From Vibrio chagasii (GTDB taxonomy: Bacteria; Pseudomonadota; Gammaproteobacteria; Enterobacterales; Vibrionaceae): a stretch of DNA of 64,000 nucleotides. A program made the translations under genes and the position numbers. The stretch spans positions 2,148,089 through 2,212,088 of the forward strand of contig NZ_MSCI01000002.1 in assembly GCF_002954585.1 (NCBI RefSeq). The letters are read 5' to 3'. How positions within the stretch are numbered: the stretch's first letter is position 1; every line of letters begins with the position of its first letter. The notes beneath the pieces were generated by a model. It saw nothing but the letters and a program-made list of their open reading frames with translations, had not been told where the DNA came from and did not search any database. This document shows, piece after piece, positions 53,587 through 63,264 of this stretch.

Positions 53587-54375
53587 TTAACGAATAATGC
53601 CGCGCTCAGAGTTCTCTAGCATCTCTAGCATAGGAGTTACCGAAGCAAACTCTTTCGCCATTTCAACTAAAGCTGCTTTCGCTTCTTCAAGTGTTTTGCC
53701 AGAGCGATAAAGCTCTTTGTATGCTTTTTGCAGTGCACGAATCTCTGGTTTCTCGAATCCGTTACGTTTCAGACCTACAAGGTTAAGGCCGAATGGTGCT
53801 GCATGGTTACCTTGTGCAAGTACGTACGGAAGTACATCTTGAACAACGGCAGAACAACCACCAATGTAAGCGTAAGCACCGATTGAGCAGAACGGATGAA
53901 TCGCAGAAAGCGCCATAACACCAGCGTAATCGCCAACCGTTACGTGACCACCTAAAATAGCATTGTTGCCAATGTGAGTGTGGTTACCAACAATAACGTC
54001 GTGCGCTACGTGTGCGTTAACACAAAGCAGGTTGTCATCACCAATCACTGTGGTTGCTTTATCTTGAACCGTACCACGGTGGATTTGAACCGCTTCACGA
54101 ATCACGTTGCGATCGCCGATCACAACCGTAGTGTCTTCGCCACCGTACTTCTTGTCTTGGTTCTCTTCACCAATCACAGCGTGTGGGAAAATGCGGTTTT
54201 CTTTACCAATAGTTGTGTGACCTTTGATCACAACATGCGACATGATTTCTGTGTCGTCACCAATGGTTACATTACCAGCAATGTAAGTAAAAGGACCAAC
54301 TGTTACGTTTGCACCAATCGTTACATCACCTTCGATAACTGCAGCCGGGTGAATTTTTGCTGTTTCATGAATCAT
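53587..54375 (-). CDS. lpxA: UDP-N-acetylglucosamine O-acyltransferase
   Basis: LpxA adds an R-3-hydroxyacyl chain from ACP to UDP-GlcNAc, the first lipid A step. It has 262 residues from MIHETAKIHPAAV (ATG 54375), exactly E. coli length. A left-handed beta-helix of hexapeptide repeats (VTIGAN, VTIGDD, TTIGKE) is visible. Catalytic His125 lies in NAHVAHDVIVG, with His122 beside it. The C-terminal helical region begins LKRNGFEKPEIRAL. It begins one base after the fabZ stop. Confidence 0.97.
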   Translation of the reverse strand: MIHETAKIHPAAVIEGDVTIGANVTVGPFTYIAGNVTIGDDTEIMSHVVIKGHTTIGKENRIFPHAVIGEENQDKKYGGEDTTVVIGDRNVIREAVQIHRGTVQDKATTVIGDDNLLCVNAHVAHDVIVGNHTHIGNNAILGGHVTVGDYAGVMALSAIHPFCSIGAYAYIGGCSAVVQDVLPYVLAQGNHAAPFGLNLVGLKRNGFEKPEIRALQKAYKELYRSGKTLEEAKAALVEMAKEFASVTPMLEMLENSERGIIR

Positions 54376-54376
54376 A

Positions 54377-54829
54377 TTAAAACTCTCTACGAGCACATTT
54401 AAGTTCAGCTGAACATACTACTTCGCCGTCAACTTTCGCAACGCCGTTAAATGACGCGATGCCACGACGCTCTTTTAGGAATTCAACTTCGATAACCAGC
54501 TGGTCACCAGGCACTACTGGCTTACGGAATTTCGCTTTATCAACACTTGCAAAGTAGTAAAGCTCGTTACCAGAAGGTGCACCAAAAGATTTAAATGCAA
54601 GAAGACCTGTCGCTTGCGCCATCGCTTCTAGGATCAACACACCCGGGAATACAGGAAGTTGAGGGAAGTGGCCAGTAAACTGAGGCTCGTTAACAGAAAC
54701 ATTCTTAATTGCAGTCAGTGTTTTTTCTTTTTCAAAGCTAGTCACACGATCAACCATTAAGAATGGGTAGCGATGAGGTAATAGTTCCTGAATTTCAGTA
54801 ATGTTCATCGTTGTCTGTTCAGTAGTCAA
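54377..54829 (-). CDS. fabZ: 3-hydroxyacyl-ACP dehydratase
   Basis: FabZ dehydrates 3-hydroxyacyl-ACP in fatty acid elongation and competes with LpxA for its substrate, so linkage to lpxA makes sense. It has 150 residues with a hot-dog fold. Catalytic His54 is in GHFPQLPVFPG and Glu68 in LILEAMAQATG. It starts MTTEQTTMNITEIQELLPHRYPF; the start could lie a few codons later. Confidence 0.97.
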   Translation of the reverse strand: MTTEQTTMNITEIQELLPHRYPFLMVDRVTSFEKEKTLTAIKNVSVNEPQFTGHFPQLPVFPGVLILEAMAQATGLLAFKSFGAPSGNELYYFASVDKAKFRKPVVPGDQLVIEVEFLKERRGIASFNGVAKVDGEVVCSAELKCARREF

Positions 54830-54877
54830 AGTCGTATTCCTATATGTATTCTTTATTTAATTAGAAAGATTATAAAC

Positions 54878-54906
54878 GAAAAAGACTCGCTGTACGCGAG
54901 CCTTTT
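54878..54906 (-). terminator. terminator-like hairpin between lpxD and fabZ
   Basis: In the minus-strand RNA AAAGGCUCGC pairs with GCGAGUCUUU (one G-U pair) around a five-base loop, followed by UU. It is probably an attenuator, since fabZ follows within 50 bases. Confidence 0.6.
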
Positions 54907-54922
54907 ATTAGAAATGCTGGAA

Positions 54923-55954
54923 TTATGATTCCGCGCCCTTCTCGATAAGTTTTTCAACGGTTTTCAAACGCTTGTTCATTTCATCAATACGATGGACACG
55001 CGTCGCTGTTTTACGCCATTCTTTGTTTGGCTGTAAAGGAATACCCGAAGAGTACATGCCTTTCTCAGAGATGCTGCGCATAACCATACCCATACCAGTT
55101 ATAGTTACGCCGTCTGCGATCTCAATGTGACCATTGATAACGCTACCACCACCAATGATACAGTACTTACCTATCGTTGTGCTGCCAGCAACGATAGTAC
55201 CACCCGCAAGAGCAGAACCATATCCGATGTGAACGTTGTGTGCGATTTGCATTTGATTATCGATGATAACGTTGTCTTCAATAACCGTGTCATCTAACGC
55301 ACCACGGTCAATCGTGGTACACGCACCGATCTCTACGCGATTACCAATACGAACGGTACCGACTTGAGGAATCTTAATCCACTCGCCTTTCTCATTCGCA
55401 TAGCCAAAGCCATCAGAACCAATCACAGTACTTGATTGAACCAAACAAGCTTCACCAATCACCACTTCATGGTAGATGCTTACGTTAGCCCACAGCTTAG
55501 TGCCTGCGCCAATCTTTGCGTTTTTACCGATAAAGCAACCAGCGCCGATGATCACATCGTCACCAAGAACAACACCAGACTCAATCACAGCGTTCGCACC
55601 AATAGACACATTTTGTCCAAGTGTTGCATCACTCGCAATCGAAGCTGAATCAGCAATATCCGCAGCCGGTGCAGGAGTAGTATCAAGCGCTTGAGCAACC
55701 TTAGCAAAAGCAACGTAAGGGTCGCTGACCACAATCACGTTAGTCTTACACAGTTCGCGCTCACTCTCTTTAACCATAATCGCTGACGCTTTACAGTCAC
55801 CTAGGTGCTTGCTGTACTTAACGTTAGAAAGAAACGTAATGTTGCCTTCTTGCGCTTTATCCATAGGAGCAACAGCAGAAACGGTTACAGTACCGTCACC
55901 ATGTAGCTCCCCCCCGGTAATGGTTGCCAATTCGGCTAAAGTCAGTGTCTTCAT
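54923..55954 (-). CDS. lpxD: UDP-3-O-(3-hydroxyacyl)glucosamine N-acyltransferase
   Basis: LpxD adds the second hydroxyacyl chain in lipid A synthesis. It has 343 residues. The N-terminal uridine-binding domain spans about 1-100. The beta-helix of hexapeptide repeats spans about 105-310, with catalytic His239 in IAHNVHIGYGSALAGG. A C-terminal helix (KEWRKTATRVHRIDEMNKRLK) folds back to bind ACP. It begins 5 bases after skp ends. Confidence 0.97.
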   Translation of the reverse strand: MKTLTLAELATITGGELHGDGTVTVSAVAPMDKAQEGNITFLSNVKYSKHLGDCKASAIMVKESERELCKTNVIVVSDPYVAFAKVAQALDTTPAPAADIADSASIASDATLGQNVSIGANAVIESGVVLGDDVIIGAGCFIGKNAKIGAGTKLWANVSIYHEVVIGEACLVQSSTVIGSDGFGYANEKGEWIKIPQVGTVRIGNRVEIGACTTIDRGALDDTVIEDNVIIDNQMQIAHNVHIGYGSALAGGTIVAGSTTIGKYCIIGGGSVINGHIEIADGVTITGMGMVMRSISEKGMYSSGIPLQPNKEWRKTATRVHRIDEMNKRLKTVEKLIEKGAES

Positions 55955-55959
55955 AAAAC

Positions 55960-56469
55960 TTATTTTAGTTCTTTAATTACTTTCTCAGAGATGTTGTATT
56001 CAGGCTTGCCGTATTGTAGCGCTTGAATATCAACAATCATGTCGTAGCCTTCTTTCTCTGCAACTTTCGTTACAGCCTCTTGAATCACTTTGAATAGCTT
56101 CTGCTTCTCTTGTGCTTCACGACGTTGGCTTGCTTTTTCTAGAGCTTGAGCTTTGATCTTGTACTTGCTGTCTAGTTGACCAACTTCGATACGAAGTTTC
56201 TCAACTTCGTCTGGACCTAGTAGCTCGCCATCACGCTTAAGCTTTTCAATCTTAGTCTTAGCTTCCGCTTGGATGCTTTGCAGCTCAGCCGCTTTATCTT
56301 TGAACTCTTCCTGCATTTTTTGAAGAACAACTTCACGCTGAGGTAGAGCCTGGAATACTTGTGCAGTGTTTACATAACCCACCTTTTGCGCAGCTTCAGC
56401 AGCTGTTGCAAAGAAAGAAGAGCTAAGAACTACAAGGCCTAAACCTGCTGCTTTAATCATATTTTTCAA
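55960..56469 (-). CDS. skp: periplasmic chaperone Skp (OmpH)
   Basis: A 169-residue trimeric chaperone that holds unfolded outer-membrane proteins on the way to BAM. The signal peptide ends about residue 25 (ATAAEA). The mature part has the coiled-coil tentacles (about 55-130, alternating Lys/Glu/Gln) and the family ends VGYVNTAQVFQALPQ and YDMIVDIQALQYGKPEYNIS. It lies 18 bases downstream of bamA, the conserved order. Confidence 0.95.
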   Translation of the reverse strand: MKNMIKAAGLGLVVLSSSFFATAAEAAQKVGYVNTAQVFQALPQREVVLQKMQEEFKDKAAELQSIQAEAKTKIEKLKRDGELLGPDEVEKLRIEVGQLDSKYKIKAQALEKASQRREAQEKQKLFKVIQEAVTKVAEKEGYDMIVDIQALQYGKPEYNISEKVIKELK

Positions 56470-56487
56470 AATATTGTCCTTTAAATA

Positions 56488-58893
56488 TTAGAAAGTTCTA
56501 CCAATGGTGAATGTGAAGAATTCCTCGTCATCACCTTCGTAAATTTTAATTGGTTTCGCTAGAGAGAAAACCAGTGGGCCCATCGGTGACATCCATTGAA
56601 GGGCTGCACCATAAGATGAACGGTAATTCGTTGGATCAGAGTAATCGTAGTAGTACTGGCTGCCACTGTTAGGTGCGCCACGGTCTACGAACTCGGTATC
56701 CCAAACACTTGCCATATCGAAGAAGACACTGGTACGAATCTGGCTGCGTGCTTCATCAGAAGCAAACGGCGTAGGTACGATTAGCTCTAAACTTGCCAAA
56801 GCAACCGCGTTACCACCTACTGAATCATCCGTAGCGGTGTCGTAGGTTGGGTTGTTACCCGTGCTGCTTCCGTAAACGGCTTTTGGACCTGCCGAGTTAG
56901 AGCCAAAACCACGTAGGGTTGTAAAACCACCCGCATAGTAGTTCTCATAGAATGGGAACAAGTTATCGTTACCATCCGTTTGACCATAACCATTACCATA
57001 GCCTAATCGGCCACGCATCAATAGTGTGAACTCATGCTTTTTGGTCAGCGGGATGTAATGTTTTACATCGTACTGCATTTTGAAGTACTGAGCATCAGAG
57101 CCAGGTACCGTCATTTTAGCGAAAGCACGTTGGTGGTTACCTTCTGTTGGGAAGAAACCACGGTTCAAGTTGTTACGTGTCCAAGAGATATTGATATCGA
57201 AGTCATCAGTTAAGATGTGCTCGTCACCGTATTGGTCGATACTTCTCGCAAACTGTTCAACCTGGATATAAGTCGGAACGTTACCGATCTTGTTGTGTGT
57301 GTAACCAACACCAAACTCAATGCGGTTCAGCTCATCCATAGGGAAGCCCCATGTTAAGCTTGTACCATAGCTTTGGTTGGTATAGTCAACGATACCCGCT
57401 TCAGATGCTTCAAACTCGTTGTAGAAGATCTTACCACCCAAGCTCACACCATCTAGGTTCCAGTATGGGTCACGGTAGTCTAAGCTCACGTTCTTTTGGT
57501 AATCATTCATCATGGCACTTACGCCAACACGGTTACCAGAGCCCGCAAAGTTGTCTTGTTGAAGACCAACCTGGAAGCTCACACCAGATTCAGTACCGTA
57601 GCCGACACCAAAGTTGATGCTACCCGAGTTCGCTTCTTTAACGTTGTAAACCAAATCAACTTGGTCTTCGCTGCCTGGTACACGAACGGTTTGTACATCA
57701 ACTGTTTCGAAGAAACCTAGACGATTAAGACGGCTCTTACCGGTATCAATCGATTTAGAGTTAAGCCAGCTACCTTCCATTTGGCGCATTTCACGACGTA
57801 ACACCTCGTCTTTTGTCGAGTTGTTACCTGTAAAACGAATGTCACGCACGTAGATACGGCTACCCGCTTCTACGTTAATAACCAATGAAACCTCTTTGGT
57901 TTCGTCATTGAATTCTGGAATCGTACGAACTTGCGGATACGCATAACCTGACTCACCAAGAATACGCTTAACGCCTTCTTCCAGTGATGTCACAGAAGAA
58001 CCGTTATAAGTATCACCGTCTTCAAATGGCACAAGCGCTTCAAAGTCAGCTTCACGACCAATAAGCTCACCACGGAACGATACGTCTTTAACCGTGTACG
58101 CTTCGCCCTCATCTAGACCAAGCGTGATGTAAACGCCTTTCTTATCCGGAGAAATCGCCACCTGCGTAGAGTCAACCTTAAATTTCAGGTAGCCACGGTC
58201 AAGGTAATAAGATTTAAGCGCTTCAATATCACCAGCCAGCACTTGCTTCTGGTATTTTTCATCCGCTAGGAAGTTCCACCAAGCCACATCTACATTGAGA
58301 TTAAAGCGGCTAAGCAGTTCTTCATCAGTAAACACTTCGTTACCGATAAAGTTTATTTGCTGGATCTTAGCTGAAACGCCTTCAGTAAAGACAAATTTAA
58401 GGTCAGAACGGTTACGTGGCAGAGGCGTTACAACTGCTTTTACTGACGCATTGTATTTACCAACACTGTAGTAAAAGTCTTCAAGGCCCTTCTCGATATT
58501 ACTTAGCGTAGTTCGGTCAAGAGCTTCACCTTCACGAACACCAGATGCATCAAGGTTCTGTTGAAGTTGCTCTTCTTTGATCGCTTTGTTGCCCGAAAAA
58601 GAGATACTTGCGATGGTTGGTCGTTCTTTCACTTGAACAATCAATACACCTTCATCGCGAAGGACTTTGACGTCTTCAAAGTTACCCGAAGCGTACAATG
58701 CACGAATGATCTCAGAGACATCGCTTTCATCTACTTCATCGCCAATACGTACTGGCATTTTCAGTAGAGCCGCACCAAGTGCAACACGCTGTAAACCTTC
58801 GATCTTGATATCTTGAACTACAAAGTTTTGTGCTCCGTTCGCAGCCACACTGGTGGCTAATAGACTTGCGAACAGAATTTGCTTAATCGCCAT
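56488..58893 (-). CDS. bamA: outer membrane protein assembly factor BamA
   Basis: The central Omp85 insertase of the BAM complex, 801 residues. It has a signal peptide (about 1-20) and five POTRA domains (about 22-420, beginning FVVQDIKIEGLQRVALGAAL). A 16-strand barrel follows, with the lid-loop motif GRGF-type region (TTLRGFGSN) and a C-terminal Phe (FTIGRTF) that serves as the outer membrane signal. It is encoded with its substrate chaperone skp downstream and rseP upstream. Confidence 0.98.
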   Translation of the reverse strand: MAIKQILFASLLATSVAANGAQNFVVQDIKIEGLQRVALGAALLKMPVRIGDEVDESDVSEIIRALYASGNFEDVKVLRDEGVLIVQVKERPTIASISFSGNKAIKEEQLQQNLDASGVREGEALDRTTLSNIEKGLEDFYYSVGKYNASVKAVVTPLPRNRSDLKFVFTEGVSAKIQQINFIGNEVFTDEELLSRFNLNVDVAWWNFLADEKYQKQVLAGDIEALKSYYLDRGYLKFKVDSTQVAISPDKKGVYITLGLDEGEAYTVKDVSFRGELIGREADFEALVPFEDGDTYNGSSVTSLEEGVKRILGESGYAYPQVRTIPEFNDETKEVSLVINVEAGSRIYVRDIRFTGNNSTKDEVLRREMRQMEGSWLNSKSIDTGKSRLNRLGFFETVDVQTVRVPGSEDQVDLVYNVKEANSGSINFGVGYGTESGVSFQVGLQQDNFAGSGNRVGVSAMMNDYQKNVSLDYRDPYWNLDGVSLGGKIFYNEFEASEAGIVDYTNQSYGTSLTWGFPMDELNRIEFGVGYTHNKIGNVPTYIQVEQFARSIDQYGDEHILTDDFDINISWTRNNLNRGFFPTEGNHQRAFAKMTVPGSDAQYFKMQYDVKHYIPLTKKHEFTLLMRGRLGYGNGYGQTDGNDNLFPFYENYYAGGFTTLRGFGSNSAGPKAVYGSSTGNNPTYDTATDDSVGGNAVALASLELIVPTPFASDEARSQIRTSVFFDMASVWDTEFVDRGAPNSGSQYYYDYSDPTNYRSSYGAALQWMSPMGPLVFSLAKPIKIYEGDDEEFFTFTIGRTF

Positions 58894-58941
58894 ACTTATT
58901 CTAATTATTCCTTGCTACTACCAATGCCTGTGAGAAACCAT

Positions 58942-60300
58942 TCACAGACGAGTAAAATCGTTAAATATTGCCAGAGCCATTAAAGAGAAGAGAATCGCCC
59001 CTCCCACTCTGTATCCCATCTCCTGAACTTTCTCAGGGACTGGTTTACGAGTAACAGCCTCAATAGCGAAAAAGAGCAAATGTCCGCCATCAAGCATAGG
59101 CAGCGGAACCAAATTAATAATACCCAAGTTAACACTGATCAGAGCTAAAAAGCCTAGGAAGTAAACCAAACCGTAATCAGCAGTTGTACCTGCACCTTTA
59201 GCAATTGAAATCGGGCCACTTAAGTTATTTAAGCCAACATCACCAACGATGAGCTTTTTCAGCATAGTAAGCGTCAGACCAATGATTTGACCTGTTTTAT
59301 CAAATGCTTTTCCTACAGACTCAATTACACCAAATTGTAACTCAAAGCGATAATCTTCTGGCCATTCTGCGACTTCCGGAGCAATACCCGCATAGCCGAT
59401 TGTTGAACCATCAGAAAACTCACGGCTTTTCGGTGTCATAACGAGTGATTGCTCACTGCCGTTTCTTGATACGACAACGTCTAAAGATGTCATTGGGTTC
59501 GAGCGAATTAACTCAACCACTGATTGCCACTGCTCAATTGGTTGACCATTAATTTCAACAATTTGGTCGCCCGCTTCTAGACCAGCAGAGTAAGCAGCAC
59601 CATCATCAATCACTTGAGCCAGCACTGTCGAGATCTCTGGAGAGTATGGTCTAAAGCCAAGCGTTGTCATCGCAGATTCAGTTTCTGGGTTGAACGACCA
59701 GTCTGAAATATCCAACGTCAATTGTTGCTCAAAGCCGATGTCGTCTTGCGAAGACACCGTTACTGTCATCGATTGATCACCAATATGCGATATCAAACCC
59801 ATATTGACTGATTCCCAATCTGCGGTTTTGATTCCCGAAATAGATTTAAGTTCCATTCCAGTTTCAATTCCGGCTTGTGCAGCGATAGATTGTGGAGTTA
59901 CCTCACCAATCACAGGCTTAACCGCAGGCACACCGATCAAAAATACTAACCAATATGCAAACACAGCAAAGATGAAGTTGAACGCAGGACCAGCGCCAAC
60001 AATCGCGGTTCGCTTCCACAGTGGCTTTTTATCAAACGCGTACTGCTGCTCGTCTTCTGACAGGTCATCGACACGACCATCGAGCATTTTTACATAGCCG
60101 CCCAGTGGAATAACGGACAAGCTGTATTCCGTACCATCACGGCCAACTTTGCTCCAGATTGATTTACCAAAACCAATCGAGAATTTTTCAACTTTTACAC
60201 CACAACGACGAGCAACCCAGAAATGTCCAAACTCGTGAACCGCGACCAGAATGCCAAGCGCTATGATAAAAGATGCAAAGTTCCACAGAATTCCACTCAT
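58942..60300 (-). CDS. rseP: site-2 intramembrane protease RseP
   Basis: RseP cuts anti-sigma factor RseA after DegS and releases sigma E in envelope stress. It has 452 residues. Zinc motif HEFGH is at 22-26 in the first membrane segment; the third ligand Asp is in VPLPMLDGGHLLFF. Two tandem PDZ domains (about 115-200 and 205-290) contain the GVPAVKPVIGEV and LEAGDQIVEINGQPIEQW segments. The ATG overlaps the dxr stop (ATGA), so they are translationally coupled. A sigma E regulator next to bamA/skp is typical. Confidence 0.97.
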   Translation of the reverse strand: MSGILWNFASFIIALGILVAVHEFGHFWVARRCGVKVEKFSIGFGKSIWSKVGRDGTEYSLSVIPLGGYVKMLDGRVDDLSEDEQQYAFDKKPLWKRTAIVGAGPAFNFIFAVFAYWLVFLIGVPAVKPVIGEVTPQSIAAQAGIETGMELKSISGIKTADWESVNMGLISHIGDQSMTVTVSSQDDIGFEQQLTLDISDWSFNPETESAMTTLGFRPYSPEISTVLAQVIDDGAAYSAGLEAGDQIVEINGQPIEQWQSVVELIRSNPMTSLDVVVSRNGSEQSLVMTPKSREFSDGSTIGYAGIAPEVAEWPEDYRFELQFGVIESVGKAFDKTGQIIGLTLTMLKKLIVGDVGLNNLSGPISIAKGAGTTADYGLVYFLGFLALISVNLGIINLVPLPMLDGGHLLFFAIEAVTRKPVPEKVQEMGYRVGGAILFSLMALAIFNDFTRL

Positions 60301-61505
60301 GCTAGCTGCTCTTTAATAAATTGAATGGCTATTTGACGAGACATATTATCTAGCTCAAGCAGGCTTTCCAAGCTATCTAAGCCTTCAGAGTTATGTTGTT
60401 CACATACTTTGCTCATAACATGTTCGTTAATGACTGCAATATCGGTAAATTTAACCTGATTGTTCAAGAAAGCGTCGACCGCAATTTCGTTTGCTGCGTT
60501 AATCGCTGTCGTTGCATGTTGACCTAAGTAACACGCTTCAATAGCTAATTTCAAACAAGGATAGCGGTTGAAGTCAGGCTCTAAGAAAGTCAGTTCACCG
60601 ACTTTGGTAAAGTCTAGCGGCTTAACACCCGCTTCTGTACGTTCAGGGTACGACATCGTCAGTGCAATAGGTGTCGCCATATCTGGTTCACCCATTTGAG
60701 CAAGTACTGAACCATCCTTGTACTGAACCATAGAATGGATCACAGATTGAGGGTGGATAATCACCTTTAACTGCTCTTGAGACGCATTAAATAGCCACTT
60801 CGCCTCAATGTACTCAAGACCTTTATTCATCATAGTCGCAGAATCGACAGAGATCTTAGGCCCCATAGACCAGTTAGGGTGTGCGATAGCGCGTTCAGGA
60901 GTCACTGTTTCTAGCTCAGCCACGTCGGTATAACGGAAAGGACCACCAGAACCAGTTAGTAGGATATAGTTAATACCGTTAGCTTCTAAATCACAGCGAC
61001 CTAGATTGGTTTGGACGTTTTGCGGCAAGCATTGGAAGATAGCATTGTGTTCACTATCTACAGGAAGAAGCTCAGCACCGTACTTTTCTACAGCATCGAT
61101 AAACAGCTGTCCAGACATCACCAAGGCTTCTTTATTTGCCAGCAGGATACGTTTGCCCGCTTTAACTGCTGACATAGTAGGAAGCAAGCCTGCCGCGCCA
61201 ACAATCGCAGCCATCACCGTATCCACTTCATCCAAAGAGGCAACCTTACACATGCCTTCAGAGCCTGAGAGTACTTGGATGCTAGGGTGATTGATAGACA
61301 AGGTGTCAGCGAGCTGAGATGCAGCATCAGGACAAGCCATAGCAACATAGCTTGGTTGCCACTTTTCTACTAACGCCAGCATCTTTTCAACATTCGAGCC
61401 AGCAGCCAGCGCAACGACTGAATAAAGGTCTGGGTTTTGCTCAACGACTTTTAGTGTACTTGCACCAATTGAGCCAGTTGCGCCTAAGATAGTTAGATTT
61501 CGCAT
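60297..61505 (-). CDS. dxr: 1-deoxy-D-xylulose 5-phosphate reductoisomerase
   Basis: Dxr (IspC) makes MEP from DXP with NADPH, the committed step of the isoprenoid pathway. It has 402 residues from MRNLTILGATGSIGAST (ATG 61505); the frame to 61544 adds 13 residues unlikely to be used. The NADPH glycine loop is at 7-13. Metal and substrate residues lie in LLPVDSEHNAIFQ and LTGSGGPFR. The product pathway feeds UppS, encoded 900 bases upstream. Confidence 0.97.
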   Translation of the reverse strand: MRNLTILGATGSIGASTLKVVEQNPDLYSVVALAAGSNVEKMLALVEKWQPSYVAMACPDAASQLADTLSINHPSIQVLSGSEGMCKVASLDEVDTVMAAIVGAAGLLPTMSAVKAGKRILLANKEALVMSGQLFIDAVEKYGAELLPVDSEHNAIFQCLPQNVQTNLGRCDLEANGINYILLTGSGGPFRYTDVAELETVTPERAIAHPNWSMGPKISVDSATMMNKGLEYIEAKWLFNASQEQLKVIIHPQSVIHSMVQYKDGSVLAQMGEPDMATPIALTMSYPERTEAGVKPLDFTKVGELTFLEPDFNRYPCLKLAIEACYLGQHATTAINAANEIAVDAFLNNQVKFTDIAVINEHVMSKVCEQHNSEGLDSLESLLELDNMSRQIAIQFIKEQLA

Positions 61506-61555
61506 CACATATGACCGTAGAAATGTAATAAAGGGCAGGTTCACTGCCCTTTTAA

Positions 61556-62398
61556 TTAGAATGCTAAGTAAAGCAGAGCAAAGACAGGGAATGCAGCCGT
61601 TAAGCTATCGATTCTATCTAGTATACCACCATGACCAGGAATCAGATTACTGCTGTCTTTGACCCCAGAAACACGCTTGAACATGCTTTCAACAAGGTCA
61701 CCAAGAACAGAGATAACAACGGTCACAAGCGTAATCACAATCATGTGGAGAGGGCTTGAGAATTGGATATTGAACAGGTCAGCAAAAATCCAAGCCACAA
61801 TCACCGCGGTGATGATACCGCCAATCAGGCCTTCAATTGTCTTGTTCGGGCTAACGGCTGGCGCCATTTTACGCTTACCGAAGCTCTTACCAGAGAAGTA
61901 AGCACCACTGTCTGCAGCCCATACCAGAAGACACACAAACATCACCAGTTTTGCGCCGTGGTAAGGATCAACGTCAATACCGTTGGCGCGCAAAATCACT
62001 ACACTCCAAAAGAATGGCAGCAGAGTTAGTACACCAAAACCATGACGAAGAAACGATGAGTCTTTCCATGCAGGCATAGACTTAGGATAAGTCACTGCCA
62101 TACCACTTGCGATTACCCACCAAATAGAGCCAATCGTTAGAATGGCGTAGTGAGCACTCGATAGGTTATTTAGGCTAAATGCATCAAAAGGGATAAAAGC
62201 AAAACTTGCAGCACTTACCACCACTGTTGGAATCAACGCTAAATAACGCGATTTGCTTTCAACAAATTGAGTCCATTCCCAGTAACCTAATAGCGAGATA
62301 ACCGCTAATGAAAGGATAAACGTAGGAAGTGATAACTCGAAAATTCCTAGAATAACTAGGGGAGCTAAAATCAACGCCGTAATAATTCGTTGTTTCAA
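61556..62398 (-). CDS. cdsA: phosphatidate cytidylyltransferase
   Basis: CdsA makes CDP-diacylglycerol from phosphatidate and CTP, the branch point of phospholipid synthesis. It has 280 residues and about eight membrane segments. The signature near the C-terminus, SVLGDLVESMFKRVSGVKDS followed by IPGHGGILDRIDS, holds the metal-binding acidic residues. It lies between uppS and dxr, 15 bases after uppS ends, as in E. coli. Confidence 0.97.
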   Translation of the reverse strand: MKQRIITALILAPLVILGIFELSLPTFILSLAVISLLGYWEWTQFVESKSRYLALIPTVVVSAASFAFIPFDAFSLNNLSSAHYAILTIGSIWWVIASGMAVTYPKSMPAWKDSSFLRHGFGVLTLLPFFWSVVILRANGIDVDPYHGAKLVMFVCLLVWAADSGAYFSGKSFGKRKMAPAVSPNKTIEGLIGGIITAVIVAWIFADLFNIQFSSPLHMIVITLVTVVISVLGDLVESMFKRVSGVKDSSNLIPGHGGILDRIDSLTAAFPVFALLYLAF

Positions 62399-62413
62399 AC
62401 CAAAAAATCCTTA

Positions 62414-63166
62414 TTAACTGTCCATCAGAGCTTTAATCTGCTCACCGGTGCAGCCAAAACGGCGCTCACGATTTACAAACCAAGTCACAGCTTCGACTAA
62501 GCTGTCTTCATTAAAGTCTGGCCAGAATTGTTCAGTAAAGTACATTTCGGCGTAAGCCAACTGCCAAAGCATGAAGTTACTAATGCGGCATTCACCGCTG
62601 GTACGGATCAGAAGATCAACTTCAGGAATATCCGCCATTGTCAGGTGCTGTGTAATCATAGCTTCATCAATGTCTTCTACATTAATATCGCCAGACTTTA
62701 CCTGTTGAGCGATGGAAGTCATCGCTTGCTGAATATCCCACTTACCACCGTAGTTTGCGGCGATATTGATAACCATGCCGGTATTGGTGCTAGTCAAAGC
62801 TTCCGCTTCTTCGATTTTCTTTTGTAGTCGATCATTGAAACGACTTTTATCACCAATAACACGAAGTTGTAGATTATTTTTATGGAGCTTTTTCACTTCA
62901 CTTGAAAGCACGGAGATAAAGAGTTCCATTAAAATACCCACTTCTTCCTCTGGTCGACGCCAGTTCTCGCTACTGAATGCGAAAAGTGTAACGGCTTTGA
63001 TGCCCAATCTGGCAGCAGAAGAGATGGTTTTACGAACGGCTTGAACACCGTTTTTATGACCAAATACGCGAGGCTTGCCCTGAGCTTTTGCCCAGCGACC
63101 ATTACCATCCATGATGACAGCAATGTGTTTAGGAAGAGAGTCTGTGAACGCTTGAGAATTATGCAT
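62414..63166 (-). CDS. uppS: undecaprenyl diphosphate synthase
   Basis: UppS (IspU) condenses eight IPP onto FPP to give the C55 carrier for peptidoglycan and O-antigen. It has 250 residues from MHNSQAFTDSLPKHIAVIMDG (ATG 63166); the TTG frame to 63181 is less likely. Catalytic Asp20 is in IMDGNGRWAK. Further motifs are FAFSSENWRRP and RTSGECRISNFMLWQ. Linked to cdsA and dxr as in E. coli. Confidence 0.97.
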   Translation of the reverse strand: MHNSQAFTDSLPKHIAVIMDGNGRWAKAQGKPRVFGHKNGVQAVRKTISSAARLGIKAVTLFAFSSENWRRPEEEVGILMELFISVLSSEVKKLHKNNLQLRVIGDKSRFNDRLQKKIEEAEALTSTNTGMVINIAANYGGKWDIQQAMTSIAQQVKSGDINVEDIDEAMITQHLTMADIPEVDLLIRTSGECRISNFMLWQLAYAEMYFTEQFWPDFNEDSLVEAVTWFVNRERRFGCTGEQIKALMDS

Positions 63167-63209
63167 AAAAGAGTGAATCAAATTCTAATAGTCGAACAGA
63201 GTAGCATAA

Positions 63210-63240
63210 AAAAACGCTGAACAGTGAGTACAGCGTTTTT
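63210..63240 (-). terminator. terminator-like hairpin after frr
   Basis: AAAAACGCTG (63210-63219) / CAGCGTTTTT (63231-63240), 11-base loop. The minus-strand product ends in a seven-U run. Confidence 0.75.
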
Positions 63241-63264
63241 CCGGAAAGAAAAGAATATGGAAAA

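Noticed and set aside
53974..54402. 142-codon plus-strand ORF
   Set aside because: Its Val/Thr/Asn/Cys-rich repeats are the complement of the lpxA hexapeptide repeats.
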